A stretch of DNA of 58,799 nt from Rhodospirillaceae bacterium (lineage in GTDB: Bacteria; Pseudomonadota; Alphaproteobacteria; Rhodospirillales; Casp-alpha2): the NCBI GenBank assembly GCA_018665815.1, contig JABJBP010000051.1, positions 1 to 58,799 on the forward strand, given 5' to 3'. A program made the position numbers and the translations under genes. A model generated the notes under the pieces. It was not told the origin of the DNA, ran no database searches, and worked only from the letters and a program-made list of their open reading frames with translations. Below, piece by piece: positions 56,698 through 58,799 of the stretch (its first letter is position 1; every line of letters begins with the position of its first letter).

Positions 56698-56719
56698 TTG
56701 ACGTTTACGTAAACGTTAA
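56698..56719. promoter_or_regulatory. candidate operator ACGTTTACGTAAACGT upstream of icmF
   Basis: A perfect 16-bp palindrome (56701-56716) flanked by TTG and TAA, about 130 bases before the icmF ATG. It resembles the TTTACGTTTACGTAAA-type sites recalled for LiuR/PsrA-like regulators of branched-chain and fatty-acid catabolism, which would fit an acyl-CoA mutase. The regulator is not in this window; the motif recall is from memory. Confidence 0.5.
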
Positions 56720-56844
56720 GGTTGGTTATGTATCGACTACAAATTTTCAGTTTGTCAGCAAACGTCTGCAAAAGTCATCATTTGTACGCATTTTCGGCAA
56801 TATTACCGGGTGCAAAATTCACATAATTCTTTTTGTTCAATGCC

Positions 56845-57411
56845 CTACACCCGTTTCTTCCATGTAGACATTTGTGTACATGCCTTGTCTATTTCCCGGC
56901 TATTGTCATCAAAAGTCATCATTTTCGGCCCCGCTAATTCAGGCGAGTTGTTGGGAGTCTCACGGTCCCGATCCTCATCATCCCGCCCGATCCCCGCCGC
57001 AGCCAACTCGGCCCGGGTCTCTTCGATGCCCTGAAACAACTTCGCCTGCATTTGGGCGGCACGCGCCGCCGCATGATACTGATAGTTCTCCATGGCCCGG
57101 TGATAGACCATCTCCAGTTTGCCGATAATCACGTCGTTGGCGCGGCCCCGGTGGTCGGCTAAACTCGCCTGAATTTCGCGGATCCGTTCGCGCACCCGAA
57201 CTGACTGCAGCAACCGCCAGCCCTGTCGGTTCGATGACCGTGCCTTATACCCCGCCGCCCGCGCTGCCACGGCGCCTGAACCGTAAATCACAAACGACTG
57301 ACAAAACCGCTCCTGGCGCGTGGTCAGTGGTTTATTTAGGCGTTCCACCGTGCGGGGTTCGGGGCGATTGTCTGAATTTTGAAGATCAGGTTCGATGATA
57401 TTGCCCTCCAT
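56845..57411 (-). CDS. orphan terminase small subunit-like protein
   Basis: 188 residues. The N-terminal part LTTRQERFCQSFVIYGSGAVAARAAGYKARSSNRQGWRLLQSVRVRERI matches phage terminase small-subunit (TerS, Terminase_2) helix-turn-helix style: LTxRQExF, xAAxxAGYxxxSxxxQGxRLL. A coiled middle (NYQYHAAARAAQMQAKLF) follows. No large subunit, portal or other phage gene is near. It may be a domesticated DNA-binding protein or prophage relic. Two copies of CAAAAGTCATCATTT flank its 3' end. Confidence 0.65.
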   Translation of the reverse strand: MEGNIIEPDLQNSDNRPEPRTVERLNKPLTTRQERFCQSFVIYGSGAVAARAAGYKARSSNRQGWRLLQSVRVRERIREIQASLADHRGRANDVIIGKLEMVYHRAMENYQYHAAARAAQMQAKLFQGIEETRAELAAAGIGRDDEDRDRETPNNSPELAGPKMMTFDDNSREIDKACTQMSTWKKRV

Positions 57412-57452
57412 TTGAATTTAAAACGGAATATTATCCTTAAATATCTTAATTG

Positions 57453-57752
57453 TCAATAAAATGATACAAAAAGGGAACAAATAAATATGGTTTTGATGTT
57501 AATCCACGGCTGATCAGATCGATGCAGGGTGCCCGCGGCATCGCGGCCCTCGAAGATGCAAAGTATCCGTTGCCCGGTGTCCTTGACCCAGTTTTGAACC
57601 TTCAGCAGTTCAATCTGCAGTTCCTGTTTGCGAATTTCGTAATTCGGCCGCGCCATTCGCTTTTTGTATGGGTAGTTCTTGGGTAAGGGGGCGGACCGGC
57701 CTTTCTTCGCTATAAGCTCGTGTCGGATTTGGTCGTGCCCCTTGCTGTCCAA
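57453..57752 (-). pseudogene. polyphosphate kinase 2 (PPK2) fragment
   Basis: The frame 57752-57453 matches the PPK2 start region: KNYPYKKRMARPNYEIRKQELQIELLKV, NWVKDTGQRILCIFEGRDAAG. Right in the Walker A loop, where PPK2 reads GRDAAGKGGT, the sequence becomes GRDAAGTLHRSDQPWIN and stops after 30 unrelated residues. The kinase core is therefore missing. The only start is a TTG; an in-frame stop lies about 66 bases farther upstream. Truncated at both ends, it looks like a relic. Confidence 0.7.
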
Positions 57753-57854
57753 TGCTCTTGAATTTACATTTTTTGCACGCGCCTTACTGGCCGCTTTCGG
57801 CGCCCCTGCATTTAGGGTTCAACATTCCGCTGAAGTAACCAGGTGGGTGGCGTT

Positions 57855-58466
57855 TTACGAAGAATGGCACTTGAAAATGCGGCGTCGGTAAATTGAATAC
57901 AGCAAGACCCAGTTGATACCGAACAGATAGACCGGAAAGGCGTATTCCAGGATGACCCAGTCCTGGACGCTGACCAGTGCGGCGAAGCCGCCGAACAGGG
58001 CCGCGATAAAGGGCGCGCCGGTCTCTGTTTCGGGGTGTGTCCAGGCTTTTCGGATGGTCGGCAGTGCGGCGAAGCCGTCCGTCGCCACCAGCAAAACCAG
58101 CGCCATCACCGGTTGGTCGGCCAACAGCCATGCGGTGAGCGCCAAACCACCGAGTGCTGCGCAGACGTAATCGAAGGTGCCGAGTTTCCAATAGGCATGG
58201 GTGTTGAAGAACGAGCCCGTCAGGACCATCAGTGGAATAAAGCCGGACATGAAGATCGGCAGAACGGCCCAGCTCTGGGTGCCCTCGAGTAAGATAATGC
58301 CGGTGCCGATAATCGGTGTCGCCGCCCACAAAAACCAGCTCACGCGGTTCGGTCGTGCGCGACCGGCCAACGTGTCGCGTACGTATGCCACACCGCCGAT
58401 CAATTGGATCACGGCGGCGAAGATGACAAAATACGTCAGCATATCCGGCATTATCGGCGGGCTCAT
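57855..58466 (-). CDS. unknown multi-pass membrane protein
   Basis: 203 residues with six to seven hydrophobic segments (LTYFVIFAAVIQLIGGVAYV; VSWFLWAATPIIGTGIILLEG; WAVLPIFMSGFIPLMVLTGS; YVCAALGGLALTAWLLA; MALVLLVATDGFAALP; FIAALFGGFAALVSV; YAFPVYLFGINWVLLYSIY). I do not recognise the family; the RARPNRVSWFLWA turn and THPETETGAPF resemble small alphaproteobacterial membrane proteins seen as hypothetical. Starts at 58466 or the internal ATG 58448 are both possible. Confidence 0.65.
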   Translation of the reverse strand: MSPPIMPDMLTYFVIFAAVIQLIGGVAYVRDTLAGRARPNRVSWFLWAATPIIGTGIILLEGTQSWAVLPIFMSGFIPLMVLTGSFFNTHAYWKLGTFDYVCAALGGLALTAWLLADQPVMALVLLVATDGFAALPTIRKAWTHPETETGAPFIAALFGGFAALVSVQDWVILEYAFPVYLFGINWVLLYSIYRRRIFKCHSS

Positions 58467-58641
58467 TTCAGGTGAAGGAAAAGTTTCGTCTCACTGGCGG
58501 TGATAGGTTTATGCGCGTTTGGATTTCTACAGAATTCCCAGGGGTGATGACAGATATTCTCTCGGCTTTCAGCCCCCATCCGCCATCGGAGAGAATTCAA
58601 AACTTTATGAAAAATTAACCAAAAAATGGGAAAATTTTCAA

Positions 58642-58799
58642 ATGGCGAAAATCAAAGATGACTATCGTGGCCTGACAGGCCCCGAAAAGGCGGCGATCTT
58701 CATGCTTGCCGTGGGCAATCAGCATTCCGCGCCGTTATTTGAAAAGATGGACGACGAGGAAATCCGTAATTTGTCGCAGGCCATGTCGTCATTGGGCAC
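58642..58799 (+). CDS. fliG: flagellar motor switch protein FliG, N-terminal part
   Basis: The first 52 codons from ATG 58642 read MAKIKDDYRGLTGPEKAAIF ... LAVGNQHSAPLFEKMDDEEI, and match the FliG N-terminal domain pattern (xLTGxEKAAIFLLxLGExxAxxLFExMDxxEI). It is cut by the window edge. Together with the FliL-like gene it indicates a motile, flagellated organism. About 175 bases upstream show no gene. Confidence 0.85.
   Translation, partial: MAKIKDDYRGLTGPEKAAIFMLAVGNQHSAPLFEKMDDEEIRNLSQAMSSLG

Noticed and set aside
1-58799. CRISPR array, rRNA operon, complete insertion sequence or integrase
   Set aside because: No regularly spaced repeats, rRNA signatures, transposase motifs or integrase catalytic pattern were seen.

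Overview
The window is a chromosomal segment of an alphaproteobacterium, most likely a Rhodospirillales-type organism. The evidence is gene order: dusB-ntrB-ntrC-ntrY-ntrX-trkA-dat-hfq-hflX, yceD-rpmF-plsX-fabH-ihfA-merR, nrdR-ribD-ribE-ribB-ribH-nusB-thiL and tmk-holB-metG-tatD are all classical alphaproteobacterial neighbourhoods. MucR, a split NtrBC/NtrYX pair, fused IspDF and fused IcmF fit the same assignment. No identity search was possible, so the genus is not assigned.

Layout. 1-704 is an almost gene-free left edge with the start of one unknown gene, a tRNA-Pro 3'-end remnant, and a tRNA-Ser(UGA) 5' half that runs into a perfect terminator. 705-10128 (+) is an envelope and housekeeping block: YdcF, MltB, RlpA, D,D-carboxypeptidase, Tmk, HolB, MetG, TatD, MBL hydrolase. 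10129-17102 is an accessory stretch: a frameshifted arsI-like gene, mazG, a lipoprotein gene cut by one stop codon, an oxidoreductase, a methyltransferase, a thioredoxin, a CMD protein, an IMPase and a ribbon-helix-helix-like protein. Two near-identical palindromes sit in this stretch. 17131-30004 (-) is the Hfq/HflX/Trk/Ntr regulatory block. 30241-34012 (+) holds ispDF, a frameshifted response regulator, STAS and 2Fe-2S proteins, with cutA on the other strand. 34060-34192 looks like an undescribed small-RNA gene. 34227-37968 is a small surface-glycan type cluster.

38087-43248 carries tRNA-Pro and the ihfA-fabH-plsX-rpmF-yceD-chaperone/bamE block. 43313-52262 (-) carries hppA, fliL, thiL, nusB and the riboflavin genes, nrdR, a drastically deleted glyA remnant and rpiB. 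52520-58799 has mucR, a DUF6898-like gene, icmF with a candidate operator, an orphan terminase small subunit, a ppk2 fragment, a membrane protein and the start of fliG.

The genes connect through nitrogen/redox signalling (NtrBC, NtrYX), post-transcriptional control (Hfq plus the candidate sRNA), isoprenoid, fatty-acid/phospholipid and flavin synthesis, and proton/potassium energetics (HppA, TrkA). The most interesting observations are the candidate CRP-controlled sRNA at 34109-34192, the pair of CTACTAGTAG palindromes with a ribbon-helix-helix-like gene, the in-frame internal deletion of glyA, and the tRNA-half/terminator chimera. At least six protein genes are visibly broken; some of these could be sequencing errors, but the glyA and ppk2 lesions could not be.
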